In this document: positions 55,508 to 64,000 of the stretch, in pieces
Numbering within the stretch: position 1 is the first letter of the stretch
Layout of the letters: each line of letters opens with the position of its first letter
Assembly (NCBI RefSeq): GCF_001983175.1
Contig: NZ_MNPW01000006.1
Location: forward strand, 1 to 64,000
Origin: Pseudomonas cedrina subsp. cedrina
GTDB lineage: Bacteria; Pseudomonadota; Gammaproteobacteria; Pseudomonadales; Pseudomonadaceae
Direction: 5' to 3'
DNA length: 64,000 bases
Program-made: the position numbers and the translations under genes
The notes under the pieces: generated by a model
What the model was told of the DNA's origin: nothing
The model's input: only the letters and a program-made list of their open reading frames with translations
Databases searched by the model: none

Positions 55508-55539
55508 ACGCCGCTGACTTGGGTCAGCGGCGTTTTTTT
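55508..55539 (+). terminator. Intrinsic terminator of spuI
   Basis: A perfect 11-bp stem ACGCCGCTGAC / GTCAGCGGCGT with loop TTGG, followed by a run of seven T. It lies 20 bp after the spuI stop codon. Confidence 0.95.
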
Positions 55540-55570
55540 ATAGGTTTCTTCCGGTAGACCGCAGTGGCTT

Positions 55571-55645
55571 CATCGCAGGCAAGCCAGCTCCCACATTTGA
55601 TTTGTGAATGCATTCAAGTGTGGGAGCTGGCTTGCCTGCGATGGC
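55571..55645. repeat. REPIN
   Basis: Inverted REP pair downstream of the spuI terminator, GCAGGCAAGCCAGCTCCCAC / GTGGGAGCTGGCTTGCCTGC, with a GTGAATGCATTCA palindromic centre. Confidence 0.87.
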
Positions 55646-55706
55646 GTCCTGGCAGACAACACCAGCTCCTGCTCATACAATGCCCGCTGCCTTGTAGGAG
55701 ACTTCC

Positions 55707-56333
55707 ATGACCACCCGCCCCGCCCCTCGCAAACCCCGCGCCCGCAGCCAGGCGCGGATCGACGCGATCCTCGACGCGGCCCGCACCTTGCTGGCCACCG
55801 AAGGCGTGGCGAGTTTGTCGATCTACAGCGTGGCCGAGCGGGCGCAGATTCCGCCGTCGTCGGTGTATCATTTTTTCGCCGGCGTTCCGGCGCTCCTGGA
55901 AGCGCTGACCGCCGATGTGCACGCCGCTTTCCGTGCCGCGATCCAGGCGCCCATCAAGCATGATTCACTCAAGCACTGGCGCGATTTATCCTGCATCGTC
56001 GAGCAGCGCATGCTCGTCATCTACGACCAGGACGCCGCCGCACGCCAGTTGATCCTGGCGCAGCACGGGCTCACCGAGGTAACCCAGGCCGACCGCCAGC
56101 ATGACCTGGAGTTGGGGGATTTGATGCTGGAGGTGTTCAACCGTCACTTCGAAGTGCCAACGCTACCGAGCGATGTGGATGTGTTTGCCCTGGCGCTGGA
56201 ATTGAGCGACCGCGTCTATGCGCGCTCGGTGCATCAGCACGGCCTGATCACGCCGCGCATGGCGGAGGAAGGGATGCGGGTGTTTGATGCGTATGTGGGG
56301 CTTTATTTGCCGGCGTATTTGCCTAAGCGCTGA
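55707..56333 (+). CDS. TetR-family regulator
   Basis: 208 aa. The N-terminal HTH covers about 15-65 (ARIDAILDAARTLLATEGVASLSIYSVAERAQIPPSSVYHFF). The C-terminal ligand domain gives no clue to the inducer. A GGAGA site precedes the ATG. It lies downstream of spuI and convergent with mop/ssuB, across a REPIN, so its target is not obvious from position. Confidence 0.85.
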   Translation: MTTRPAPRKPRARSQARIDAILDAARTLLATEGVASLSIYSVAERAQIPPSSVYHFFAGVPALLEALTADVHAAFRAAIQAPIKHDSLKHWRDLSCIVEQRMLVIYDQDAAARQLILAQHGLTEVTQADRQHDLELGDLMLEVFNRHFEVPTLPSDVDVFALALELSDRVYARSVHQHGLITPRMAEEGMRVFDAYVGLYLPAYLPKR

Positions 56334-56358
56334 GCCTTGTACTGTCTGGGCTGGCCTC

Positions 56359-56440
56359 TTCGCAGGCAAGCCAGCTCCCACATCGACCGAGTTTCACCTT
56401 TGAAATGCGGTCAATGTGGGAGCCGGGCTTGCCCACGATA
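56359..56440. repeat. REPIN
   Basis: Inverted REP arms CGCAGGCAAGCCAGCTCCCA and TGTGGGAGCCGGGCTTGCCC between convergent TetR and mop genes. Confidence 0.83.
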
Positions 56441-56462
56441 AGGGCTTCAAGATCGATACAAA

Positions 56463-56678
56463 TCACAACTTGGCAATCGACACCTCAGTGGATTTCACAA
56501 AGGCAATCACCTCACTGCCAATCACCAGCTCCAGCTCCTTGACCGAGCGGGTAGTGATCACGGACGTGACGATGCCGGACGCAGTCTGCACGTCGATTTC
56601 CGACAGTACGTCGCCTTCGACGATTTCCTTGATGGTGCCCTTGAACTGGTTGCGTACGTTGATGGCTTTGATAGTCAT
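56463..56678 (-). CDS. Molybdopterin/molybdate-binding TOBE (Mop) protein
   Basis: 71 aa, one Mop/TOBE domain: IKAINVRNQFKGTIKEIVEGDVLSEIDVQTASGIVTSVITTRSV, the molbindin pattern for binding molybdate or similar oxyanions. It is the last gene of the ssu operon, 18 bp after the ssuB stop. Such a gene at the end of the ssu operon is a known Pseudomonas arrangement (ssuF). Its role in sulfonate use is not established. Confidence 0.85.
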   Translation of the reverse strand: MTIKAINVRNQFKGTIKEIVEGDVLSEIDVQTASGIVTSVITTRSVKELELVIGSEVIAFVKSTEVSIAKL

Positions 56679-56696
56679 GGTGTTTTCCTGTGTGGG

Positions 56697-57503
56697 TTAT
56701 TGAGCCCAACGCAATTGCGTCGGCAGCGGTGAAACAGGTTCAGGTTCCGGCGGCGTGCCGGGCAAAGACAGCACACGGTTGAGCACTTCGGCTTCCAGCG
56801 CGGCCAGGCGGTGCGAGCCGCGGGCCCGTGGGCGTGGCAGGTCGACGATGAGGTCGAGGCCGATTTCGCCGTCTTCGATCAGGATTACGCGGTCGGCAAT
56901 CGCCACCGCTTCGCTGACGTCGTGGGTCACCAGCAACACGGTGAAACCGTGCTTGCGCCAGAGGTTTTCGATCAGTTGCTGCATCTCGATACGGGTCAGG
57001 GCATCCAGCGCGCCCAACGGCTCATCGAGCAACAGCAGGCGCGGTTGGTGGATCAAGGCGCGGGCCAGGGCCACGCGTTGCTTCTGCCCACCGGACAGCG
57101 CCGCCGGCCACTCATTGGCCCGCTCGGCCAGGCCGACCGCTTCCAGGGCTTCCAGGGCTTTAGGCCGCCAGTTGCCTTTAAGGCCCAGGCCGACGTTGTC
57201 GATGATCTTTTTCCACGGCAGCAGGCGCGCCTCCTGGAACATCAACCGCGTGTCGGCGATTGCCTCGGCCAGCGGCGCGGAACCGGCCAGCAGCTCACCG
57301 CCGCTGGCTTTGTCCAGGCCGGCCAGCAGGCGCAGCAAGGTACTCTTACCGCAACCGCTGCGCCCGACCACCGCCACGAACTGGCCGGCAGGAATGTGCA
57401 GGTCGATGTCCTTGAGCACTTCGCGCGCGCCAAAGGCCTTGCGCAATTTGCGGACCGCCAGGGGAATGCCCTTGAGCAGGCGCGGGGGTTGTTGAGCTGT
57501 CAT
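56697..57503 (-). CDS. ssuB: Aliphatic sulfonate ABC transporter ATPase SsuB
   Basis: 268 aa from ATG 57503, overlapping the ssuC stop by 4 bp (ATGA). Walker [10 protein letters not shown], signature [16 protein letters not shown], Walker [13 protein letters not shown] and H-loop LVTHDVSEA. It energises uptake of alkanesulfonates with SsuC and SsuA. The start extension in frame further upstream is antisense-like. Confidence 0.94.
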   Translation of the reverse strand: MTAQQPPRLLKGIPLAVRKLRKAFGAREVLKDIDLHIPAGQFVAVVGRSGCGKSTLLRLLAGLDKASGGELLAGSAPLAEAIADTRLMFQEARLLPWKKIIDNVGLGLKGNWRPKALEALEAVGLAERANEWPAALSGGQKQRVALARALIHQPRLLLLDEPLGALDALTRIEMQQLIENLWRKHGFTVLLVTHDVSEAVAIADRVILIEDGEIGLDLIVDLPRPRARGSHRLAALEAEVLNRVLSLPGTPPEPEPVSPLPTQLRWAQ

Positions 57504-58288
57504 GCCGCACCTCCTTTGTTGCCTTGATAAGCCGGATGCCAGCGCAGCCACACGCGTTCCAGACCGCGCGCCGCCAGGTCGGCGAGCTTGCCGAGGATGG
57601 CGTACATCACGATGGCCAGCACCACCACGTCGGTTTGCAGGAATTCACGCGCGTTCATCGCCAGGTAACCGATGCCCGAGCTGGCGGAGATGGTTTCCGC
57701 CACGATCAGCGTCAGCCACATGAAGCCCAGCGCAAACCGCACGCCCACCAGGATCGACGGCAGCGCGCCCGGCAGGATCACTTGCCAGAACAGGCTGAAG
57801 CCGGACAAGCCATAACTGCGCGACATTTCCACCAGCGCCGGGTCGACGTTGCGGATGCCGTGGTAGGTATTCAGGTAAATCGGGAACAGCGTGCCGAGCG
57901 CGACCAGGAAAACCTTCGCCGTCTCGTCGATGCCGAACCACAGGATCACCAGGGGAATCAGCGCCAGGTGCGGCACGTTGCGGATCATCTGCACCGAGCT
58001 GTCCAACAAGCGTTCGCCCCATGTCGACAGGCCGGTGATAAAACCCAAGGCCAGGCCGATGCTGCCGCCGATTACAAAACCCAGGCCCGCGCGCCAGCCG
58101 CTGATGGCCAGGTGCGTCCAGATCTCACCGCTGGCTATCAGGTTGACGCCCGCTTCAATCACCGCGCTGGGTGCCGGCAGGATGCGTGTCGACAACCAGC
58201 CCGCCGACACCGACAACTGCCAAACCGCCAGCAATAGAATCGGCAGGACCCAAGGCGCCACACGATGGCTTAGTTTTTCAACATTCAT
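57500..58288 (-). CDS. ssuC: Aliphatic sulfonate ABC transporter permease SsuC
   Basis: 262 aa with about six membrane helices and the EAA-like loop between ([29 protein letters not shown]). It fits the SsuC/TauC permease family. It lies 9 bp after ssuD. Confidence 0.94.
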   Translation of the reverse strand: MNVEKLSHRVAPWVLPILLLAVWQLSVSAGWLSTRILPAPSAVIEAGVNLIASGEIWTHLAISGWRAGLGFVIGGSIGLALGFITGLSTWGERLLDSSVQMIRNVPHLALIPLVILWFGIDETAKVFLVALGTLFPIYLNTYHGIRNVDPALVEMSRSYGLSGFSLFWQVILPGALPSILVGVRFALGFMWLTLIVAETISASSGIGYLAMNAREFLQTDVVVLAIVMYAILGKLADLAARGLERVWLRWHPAYQGNKGGAA

Positions 58289-58297
58289 GGCGCTGCC

Positions 58298-59446
58298 TCA
58301 GCTCTGCGACGCAGCTTTTGGAAGGATATCGTTGGCCACCATTTCACCGAACGGACTCACATACCCGGCGCCCTTTGGCAACTCGGGACGTTCGACATCC
58401 AGGTGTGGGAATAGCAGCTCGGCGACCCGATACGACTCTTCCAAGTGTGGATAACCAGAGAAAATAAACGTGTCGATGCCCAACGCCGCGTACTCATTGA
58501 CCCGAGCCGCTACGGTTGGGCCATCACCTACTAGCGCGGTACCCGCACCGCCGCGTACCAGGCCGACACCGGCCCACAGGTTGGGGCTGACTTCCAGGTT
58601 GTCGCGGCTACCGCCATGCAGGGCGGCCATGCGTTGCTGGCCCACCGAGTCAAAGCGCGACAGCGACGCCTGGGCGCGGGCGATGGTCTCATCGTCCACA
58701 TGGGAAATCAGCTTGTCCGCGGCTTGCCAGGCTTCGGCGTTGGTTTCGCGCACGATCACATGCAGACGAATACCGAAGCGCACCGTGCGCCCAAGCTTCG
58801 CGGCCTTGGCCCGCACCTGGGCGATTTTTTCCGCGACGGCGGCCGGTGGCTCGCCCCAGGTCAGCACCATCTCAACCTGTTCGGCGGCCAGGTCCTGGGC
58901 CGCTTCGGAGGAACCGCCGAAGTAGAGCGGCGGACGGGGCTGCTGGATCGGCGGGTAGAGCAGCTTGGCGCCTTTGACGCTGATGTGCTCGCCATCATAG
59001 TCAACGGTTTCGCCTTCGAGCACACGGCGCCAGATGCGGGTGAACTCCACCGAGGCCTGGTAGCGCTCTTCATGGTTGAGGAACAAACCGTCGCCGGCCA
59101 GCTCTTCCGGATCGCCGCCGGTGACCAGGTTGAACAACGCACGGCCACCGGACAACCGGTCCAGGGTCGCGGCCTGGCGCGCGGCCACCGTCGGGGAAAT
59201 GATGCCGGGGCGCAGCGCGACGAGGAATTTCAAACGCTGGGTCACCGGGATCAGCGACGCAGCCACCAGCCACGAGTCTTCGCAGGAGCGCCCGGTGGGG
59301 ATCAGCACCCCGCCGAAGCCCAGGCGGTCGGCGGCCTGGGCCACTTGCTGCAGGTAACCGTGATCGACGGCGCGAGCGCCTTCGGCGGTGCCGAGGTAAT
59401 GGCCGTCGCCGTGGGTAGGCAGGAACCAGAAAATATTGAGGCTCAT
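58298..59446 (-). CDS. ssuD: FMNH2-dependent alkanesulfonate monooxygenase SsuD
   Basis: 382 aa, bacterial-luciferase-like TIM barrel. The N-terminus [20 protein letters not shown] and segments [30 protein letters not shown] match SsuD. It cleaves sulfonates to aldehyde and sulfite using FMNH2 from SsuE and O2, in the cytosol. Position ssuA-ssuD-ssuC-ssuB is standard. Confidence 0.96.
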   Translation of the reverse strand: MSLNIFWFLPTHGDGHYLGTAEGARAVDHGYLQQVAQAADRLGFGGVLIPTGRSCEDSWLVAASLIPVTQRLKFLVALRPGIISPTVAARQAATLDRLSGGRALFNLVTGGDPEELAGDGLFLNHEERYQASVEFTRIWRRVLEGETVDYDGEHISVKGAKLLYPPIQQPRPPLYFGGSSEAAQDLAAEQVEMVLTWGEPPAAVAEKIAQVRAKAAKLGRTVRFGIRLHVIVRETNAEAWQAADKLISHVDDETIARAQASLSRFDSVGQQRMAALHGGSRDNLEVSPNLWAGVGLVRGGAGTALVGDGPTVAARVNEYAALGIDTFIFSGYPHLEESYRVAELLFPHLDVERPELPKGAGYVSPFGEMVANDILPKAASQS

Positions 59447-59471
59447 GGAGTTGTCTCCTGAAAAAGTCGGA

Positions 59472-60443
59472 TTACGGCGCTTTAGCCACGGCGGCGGCGG
59501 GCGGTGTCCAGATCACGTCCTTGATGCTCAAGGGCTTGGGGATCAATTTGAGTTGGTAGAAGGTGTCGGCGATTTTCTGCTGGGCGGCCACCACTTCCGG
59601 AGTCAGGAACACCGCACCGAAGCCTTGGCGCTTCATTGAGGTCAAGGTGACATCGGCGGGCAGCCCCAGCAGCGGCGCTACCTGCGCGGTGACTTGTTCG
59701 GGGTTGGCCTTGGCCCATTCGCCCACGGCGCGCACTTCTTCCACCAGCGCCGCGATGATTTCAGGGTGCTGCTCTGCATAGGGCTTGGTTGCCAGGTAGA
59801 ACTGATGGTTATCGGCGATGCCGGTGCCATCGCGCAGGGTGCGCGCCTGCAGTTGTTTCTCGGCGGCAGCCTGGTACGGGTCCCAGATGACCCAGGCGTC
59901 GACGCTGCCACGCTCGAACGCGGCACGCGCATCGGCGGGCGGCAGGAACACGGTGTGCACGTCGGTGTACTTGAGGCCGGCGTCTTCCAGCGCACGCACC
60001 AGCAGGTAGTGCACGTTGGAGCCTTTGTTGAGCACGACTTTCTTGCCCTTGAGCTCGGCCACGGACTTGATGGGCGAATCCTTGGGCACCAGGATCGCCT
60101 CGCTGGTGGGCGCGGGTGGCTCGTAGGCGACGTAGAGCAGGTCGGCACCGGCCGCCTGGGCGAAGACCGGCGGCGTTTCGCCGGTCACGCCAAAGTCGAT
60201 GGAGCCGACGTTCAGGCCTTCAAGCAATTGCGGGCCGCCAGGAAACTCGGTCCATTGCACATTCACGCCCTGGGCGGCCAGGCGTTTTTCCAGGGTGCCC
60301 TTGGCCTTGAGCAGCACCAGCGTGCCGTACTTTTGATAACCGATACGCAGGGTCTCGGCCGCTTGAGCTTGAACAATGACGCCGAAGGACACAGCCGCAG
60401 CAAACAGTGCGACCAGACCACGACGCAAGATGACAGTGCGCAT
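59472..60443 (-). CDS. ssuA: Aliphatic sulfonate-binding periplasmic protein SsuA
   Basis: 323 aa. A signal peptide (residues 1-28, cleaved after AQA) is followed by [26 protein letters not shown], the SsuA/TauA start. [32 protein letters not shown] is the family core. It delivers sulfonates to SsuBC. It is second in the operon, 97 bp after ssuE. Confidence 0.94.
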   Translation of the reverse strand: MRTVILRRGLVALFAAAVSFGVIVQAQAAETLRIGYQKYGTLVLLKAKGTLEKRLAAQGVNVQWTEFPGGPQLLEGLNVGSIDFGVTGETPPVFAQAAGADLLYVAYEPPAPTSEAILVPKDSPIKSVAELKGKKVVLNKGSNVHYLLVRALEDAGLKYTDVHTVFLPPADARAAFERGSVDAWVIWDPYQAAAEKQLQARTLRDGTGIADNHQFYLATKPYAEQHPEIIAALVEEVRAVGEWAKANPEQVTAQVAPLLGLPADVTLTSMKRQGFGAVFLTPEVVAAQQKIADTFYQLKLIPKPLSIKDVIWTPPAAAVAKAP

Positions 60444-60540
60444 GGCGCTCTCTCCAAAAATGCGATGAGGGTTTTGGCTGCACCTGCTTGGCCGTTGGCG
60501 GCTGAGTAAGGTGAGGGTTTTCCAGGTTTCGGGGTAAGGC

Positions 60541-61134
60541 TTAAATGCTCCAGCGAGCAGTCAATAAACGGTCATTCAACACATTCGGGTCCAGCGGTTG
60601 CGGGCGGCGGGCCATGGCGCTGTAGAGCGTTTCCAATGCCTCGTGCAAACGCTGTTCGAGCACCGGGACCAACTGCGCCTGGACGCTGCCTTCGCTATAG
60701 GCGATCTGGCTGTCTTCGGCAAAAATACCGTGGAGCAACTCCTGGGCTTTCAGCGCCGACAGCACCGGCTTCAAGGCGTAGTCCACCGCCAGCATGTGGG
60801 CGATGCTGCCGCCGGTCGCCATCGGCAACACGATCTTGTGGGCCAGGGCGCGTTCGGGCAGCAGGTCGAGCACGGTCTTCAGTGCGCCGGAAAACGAGGC
60901 CTTGTACACCGGCGTGGCGATCACCAGGCCATCGGCGTTCGCCACCTGTTGCAGCAGGTCGACGACTTTGGGGCTGTCGAAGCGCGCGTGCAGCAGGTCT
61001 TCAGCCGGAAAGTCGCGTATCTGGTAACTCACCACCTCTACGCCTTTGTCTTGCAACCACTGACGGGTTTTTTCCAGCAGCACCCCGGAGCGGGAACGCT
61101 GGCTGGGACTGCCTCCAAGTGTTACGACCAACAT
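60541..61134 (-). CDS. ssuE: NADPH-dependent FMN reductase SsuE
   Basis: 197 aa flavodoxin-like reductase. [12 protein letters not shown] forms the FMN phosphate loop, and [24 protein letters not shown] is the family core that includes the tyrosine at YKASF. It supplies FMNH2 to SsuD. It is the first gene of the ssu operon, whose promoter must lie in 61135-61287. Confidence 0.95.
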   Translation of the reverse strand: MLVVTLGGSPSQRSRSGVLLEKTRQWLQDKGVEVVSYQIRDFPAEDLLHARFDSPKVVDLLQQVANADGLVIATPVYKASFSGALKTVLDLLPERALAHKIVLPMATGGSIAHMLAVDYALKPVLSALKAQELLHGIFAEDSQIAYSEGSVQAQLVPVLEQRLHEALETLYSAMARRPQPLDPNVLNDRLLTARWSI

Positions 61135-61286
61135 GCAGGAATTCCTTGAGCGGGTGTCGGCGGTTCGCTGTGTGGCGATGGCGCCAAGATGGAACAGACC
61201 ATATCAGCAGATTTATATATCTATAAATCTTATTTTTTCATTTGGTTATTCTTTAAATGCATATAAGTTCTGTGAATCTTCGGGCG
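61135..61286. promoter_or_regulatory. ssu promoter region with AT-rich palindrome
   Basis: This very AT-rich stretch, bounded by the ssuE start and the upstream lsfA terminator, must hold the ssu promoter. A perfect inverted repeat AGATTTATA-TATC-TATAAATCT occupies 61209-61230. In pseudomonads sulfonate genes respond to sulfate limitation through CysB-like activators and often sigma-54 regulators; which one binds here cannot be told from sequence. Confidence 0.55.
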
Positions 61287-61311
61287 AAAAAAAAGGCCGT
61301 CGAAACGGCCT
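61287..61311 (-). terminator. Intrinsic terminator of lsfA
   Basis: On the minus strand AGGCCGT-TTCG-ACGGCCT forms a 7-bp stem with a tetraloop, followed by eight T. It lies 140 bp beyond the lsfA stop and upstream of the ssu promoter, so it separates lsfA from ssu. Confidence 0.9.
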
Positions 61312-61369
61312 GAAAACCCCTGCTATGTGATCCGGTTTCAATTCAAATGCTTTGGTGCATGTACCGGCG

Positions 61370-61440
61370 CTATCGCGGGCAAGCCCGGCTCCCACAGGGG
61401 AATGCGGTCACCTGTGGGAGCCGGGCTTGCCCGCGATGGC
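61370..61440. repeat. REPIN
   Basis: Inverted REP arms CGCGGGCAAGCCCGGCTCCC and GTGGGAGCCGGGCTTGCCCG just downstream of the lsfA stop codon. Confidence 0.85.
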
Positions 61441-61450
61441 GATCTGAGCC

Positions 61451-62089
61451 TCAACGATTAGGTTGGGGGGTGAGGCGCAGGTACGGCTTCACGGCGCGAT
61501 ACCCCTTCGGAAAGCGTCGCTTGATCTCTTCCTCGTCCTTGAGCGACGGCACGATCACCACTTCATCGCCGTCCTGCCAGTTGGCGGGGGTGGCGACCTT
61601 GTGGTTGTCGGTCAGCTGCAACGAATCGATCACCCGCAGGATCTCGTGGAAGTTGCGGCCCGTGCTGGCCGGATAGGTGATGGTCAGGCGGATCTTCTTG
61701 TTCGGGTCGATCACGAACAGGGAGCGTACGGTGAGGGTGTCACTGGCGTTCGGGTGGATCAGGTCGTACAGGTCGGACACCTTGCGGTCGGCGTCTGCCA
61801 GGATCGGGAAGTTGACCACGGTATGCTGGGTTTCATTGATGTCTTCGATCCACTTGTGGTGCGAGTCCACCGGGTCGACTGACAGCGCGATGGCCTTGAC
61901 GCCACGCTTGGCGAACTCGTCCTTGAGCTTGGCGGTAAAGCCAAGCTCAGTGGTGCACACCGGGGTGAAGTCCGCCGGGTGGGAAAACAACACACCCCAG
62001 CTATCGCCCAGCCATTCGTGGAAACGAATCTTGCCGGCGCTGGAATCCTGTTCGAAGTCGGGGGCGATATCGCCCAGTCTTAGGCTCAT
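61451..62089 (-). CDS. lsfA: 1-Cys peroxiredoxin LsfA
   Basis: 212 aa of the Prx6 type. The peroxidatic Cys45 lies in HPADFTPVCTTELG, with the supporting Thr and Arg in the conserved fold; no resolving Cys of the AhpC type is evident. It reduces H2O2 and organic peroxides in the cytosol. LsfA is known as a sulfate-starvation protein in Pseudomonas, and it lies beside ssu here as in P. putida. It has its own terminator, so it is transcribed separately. Confidence 0.93.
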   Translation of the reverse strand: MSLRLGDIAPDFEQDSSAGKIRFHEWLGDSWGVLFSHPADFTPVCTTELGFTAKLKDEFAKRGVKAIALSVDPVDSHHKWIEDINETQHTVVNFPILADADRKVSDLYDLIHPNASDTLTVRSLFVIDPNKKIRLTITYPASTGRNFHEILRVIDSLQLTDNHKVATPANWQDGDEVVIVPSLKDEEEIKRRFPKGYRAVKPYLRLTPQPNR

Positions 62090-62378
62090 GGTGTGGCTCC
62101 TGATGAGTGCTTATGGAGCCCACTGTGCATGCAACGGGGATTATTTAAAAAGAATAAATATCGATTTATCTAGACGATAAAGGAATATTAAAGATCTGTT
62201 CATTGGACGCAGGCAAAGGCGCGGCGCACCATCGGCTTCAAGGTTTGAGAAGGCCTTGATACGTTGTACAGAGGGGTTCAGGAAGGGCTTGCGGGGGTTT
62301 AGCCCGACTTGAAGGCAAGACACCTTGCCCGGTGTTGCACCGGGCAAGGTTTTATACAGTTACAACCGCTTCACGCTA
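62090..62378. other. Intergenic region lsfA/oprD-like porin, no gene seen
   Basis: 289 bp. The left part upstream of lsfA is AT-rich and has two inverted repeats: ATAAAT-ATCG-ATTTAT (about 62155-62170) and TTTATC-TAGAC-GATAAA (about 62165-62181), which overlap and may be operator or promoter. The right part carries a terminator hairpin. No coding sequence was recognised. Confidence 0.5.
62324..62355. terminator. Terminator hairpin near the porin 3' end
   Basis: A perfect 12-bp stem CCTTGCCCGGTG / CACCGGGCAAGG with a TTG loop (62324-62350) is followed on the plus strand by TTTTAT. It lies 29 bp beyond the porin stop codon and probably ends the porin transcript, although on that strand the T-run is weak. 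Confidence 0.65.
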
Positions 62379-63752
62379 CTAGAACAGTGGCAGCGAGTAG
62401 CTGACGATCAGACGGTTTTCGTCCTGGGAACGGGTGTTCGCCAAGTCGGTACGCCACATTGCGTTTTTCCAGGCGACGCCGAGGTTTTTCAGCGGGCCTT
62501 CTGGAATCACGTAGGCAACGGTGATGTCGCGTTCCCACTCGGATTGGCCGGTGATTTCGGTGCGCGTAGGGTTCGCGCCGACAGTGTCGATGTCGGTACC
62601 TTTGAGGTAGACAACACCGGCGGTCAGGCCAGGAACGCCAACCTTGGCGAAATCATAAGCGTAGCGAGCCTGCCAGGTACGCTCGCCTGCACGGGCGAAC
62701 TTCTGGATCTGCATGTCGGTAGTGATGTAAGCCGACGAGCCATCGCCTTGGTTCAGAAATGGGAAGTCGCTGCTACCGTTGCTGACCTGATAACCACCAC
62801 CGAAGGTGTGACCGGCGACGGTGTACAGGAACAAACCGCTGTACAGGTTGTTGTCGACCTTACCTTTACCGTTGTTGAAACCATTGTAGTTACCGTTGGT
62901 GTAGTAAGCAGAATCGTGACCGTTAGCACCGTCATCGGAGCTGTTGAAGTAACGCAGGTCAGACTTCAAAACGCCTGGGCCGATCGACCAGTTGTGGGTC
63001 AAACCGAGGAAGTGTTGCTTGTAGAAATCTTCCAAGTTGCCGTAGTAGTACTGGGCGGTCAGGTCCTTCGTGAGTTTGTAATCACCACCGGCGTAGTAGA
63101 ACTTGTTGCTGTCACGCCAAGTGACACCACGGGTGTTGGCACCGGCGAGCGACAACTGATCGCTATCAGTGGAATTACGACCCTTGGCCTTTTCGATTTG
63201 ACCAGCAACCAGGGTCAAATCCTTGATGTCGCTGGTAGTGATCTGGCCACCTTGGAAGGTCTGCGGCAGCAGACGACCATCGTTGGTCACGATAACTGGC
63301 AACTTAGGCTGCAGGGTGCCCAGCTTCAGTTCTGTTTGGGAGATCTTGACCTTGCCGGTCACGCCCAGGCTGGCGTAATCGTGGACAGCCTTGTTGCCAT
63401 CGCTTGGAAACACAGTACCGCCAGACGCGGTGCCGTTGTAGTTACCGTGCTCAGCACGGCTCGAATCCAAACGCACGCCGTACAGGCCGATCGCATCAAC
63501 GCCGAACTGAACGGTACCTTGGGTGTAGCCCGAGATGAAACGCAGGTCGAAGCCTTGGCCCCATTCAGCATTTTTGCTACGCGTATTAGAGGCGCTACCA
63601 GTAGCAGGTGCATGCCCATCACGGTTATCCGTGTTGATGTAGAAGTTACGCAGACCCAGAGTGGCCTTACTGTCTTCGATAAAACCGGCAGCGCCTGCTT
63701 GCTGGGCGATTGCGCCCAAAGCTACAGCCAAAGCCAAGGTGGACTTATTCAT
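62379..63752 (-). CDS. OprD-family outer-membrane porin
   Basis: 457 aa. A signal peptide (residues 1-22, ending AGA-A) precedes FIEDSKATLGLRNFYINTDNRDG, the standard start of OprD/OccD/OccK porins. Repeated amphipathic beta-strand segments run throughout, and the chain ends in Phe (SYSLPLF) as required for outer-membrane insertion. Pro-rich SLGVTGK...KLGTLQPKLPVIVTNDGRLLPQTFQGG is the conserved region near the eyelet. Such channels take up amino acids or aromatic acids; the substrate here cannot be told. Confidence 0.92.
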   Translation of the reverse strand: MNKSTLALAVALGAIAQQAGAAGFIEDSKATLGLRNFYINTDNRDGHAPATGSASNTRSKNAEWGQGFDLRFISGYTQGTVQFGVDAIGLYGVRLDSSRAEHGNYNGTASGGTVFPSDGNKAVHDYASLGVTGKVKISQTELKLGTLQPKLPVIVTNDGRLLPQTFQGGQITTSDIKDLTLVAGQIEKAKGRNSTDSDQLSLAGANTRGVTWRDSNKFYYAGGDYKLTKDLTAQYYYGNLEDFYKQHFLGLTHNWSIGPGVLKSDLRYFNSSDDGANGHDSAYYTNGNYNGFNNGKGKVDNNLYSGLFLYTVAGHTFGGGYQVSNGSSDFPFLNQGDGSSAYITTDMQIQKFARAGERTWQARYAYDFAKVGVPGLTAGVVYLKGTDIDTVGANPTRTEITGQSEWERDITVAYVIPEGPLKNLGVAWKNAMWRTDLANTRSQDENRLIVSYSLPLF

Positions 63753-63985
63753 GTACCGCTCCTCTCGTTTCTAATTTTTGTATTTCTTTGGTCTCGGGTC
63801 TGACGCCCTCGATCCACAGATGCGCGATTAGCACGGATAGTGACCACCAAGTCAATCGTAACCTTGTGTGTCTACTACCTTCGTCTAACTGCAGTTGATT
63901 TGGTCCCTGCAGGGTAATGAGTTTTTCATACACCCAAAAAGAATTGTTTCTTTCTTTTTCATACCCTTTAGGAATAAGGATTTCC
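63753..63985. promoter_or_regulatory. Upstream region of the OprD-like porin
   Basis: This 233-bp AT-rich gap lies between the divergent porin and a gene that begins at the window edge. It must hold the porin promoter. Nothing further was recognised. Confidence 0.4.
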
Positions 63986-64000
63986 ATGACGCAAGTCAGT
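63986..64000 (+). CDS. Possible start of a downstream gene (partial)
   Basis: An ATG at 63986 begins MTQVS and is preceded by AAGGA with a 5-bp spacing. Only five codons are in the window, so identity cannot be given. Confidence 0.3.

Overview
The window is chromosomal DNA from a Pseudomonas of the fluorescens group. The basis is the GC-rich codon use, the many Pseudomonas-type REP/REPIN hairpins between genes, and the gene order. From memory, the backbone folA, thyA, lgt, ptsP, rppH, ilvA, rpiA, serA, hacB, spu operon follows the P. aeruginosa PAO1 order from about PA0350 down to PA0296. No rRNA, tRNA, CRISPR array or prophage was seen.

Layout. 1-127 is the right end of an IS3-family element. 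0.2-2.9 kb holds a phosphorylcholine phosphatase (pchP) and a cystine symporter (tcyP). 2.9-3.5 kb is a relBE toxin-antitoxin pair, followed by a 113-bp hairpin repeat. 3.7-7.0 kb carries folA and a membrane protein/GTPase pair (DUF2868/DUF3482). 7.0-13.7 kb is an aminophosphonate module: PhnZ-like HD oxygenase, FAD oxidase, ABC importer and LysR regulator. 13.7-16.5 kb is a cadA/cadR metal-resistance pair with a clear MerR-type operator. 16.6-34.6 kb is mostly housekeeping: thyA, lgt, a TSUP permease, ptsP, rppH, a HAD phosphatase, ilvA, rpiA, and a D-2-hydroxyglutarate dehydrogenase divergent from serA. 34.6-45.1 kb has small envelope and stress proteins, a penicillin/AHL acylase (hacB), two AraC-type regulators and an HD protein.

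45.2-55.5 kb is the polyamine block spuBCDEFGH with divergent spuI. SpuD and SpuE capture putrescine and spermidine, SpuFGH import them, and SpuC plus the gamma-glutamylpolyamine synthetases SpuB/SpuI start catabolism. The spuA hydrolase usually found here is absent. 55.7-64 kb has a TetR regulator, a molybdopterin-binding Mop protein, the sulfonate operon ssuEADCB, the 1-Cys peroxiredoxin lsfA and an OprD-family porin.

The most unusual sequence-level observations are: a 344-bp tandem duplication joining the 3' ends of two convergent genes, with mostly synonymous differences between copies; two copies of a MITE-like element nested in REP sequences; a solute-binding protein lacking its second lobe; and a PhnZ-like oxygenase in a phosphonate cluster with no PhnY, PhnW or PhnX. 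I did not find a clearly new defence or multi-gene system.
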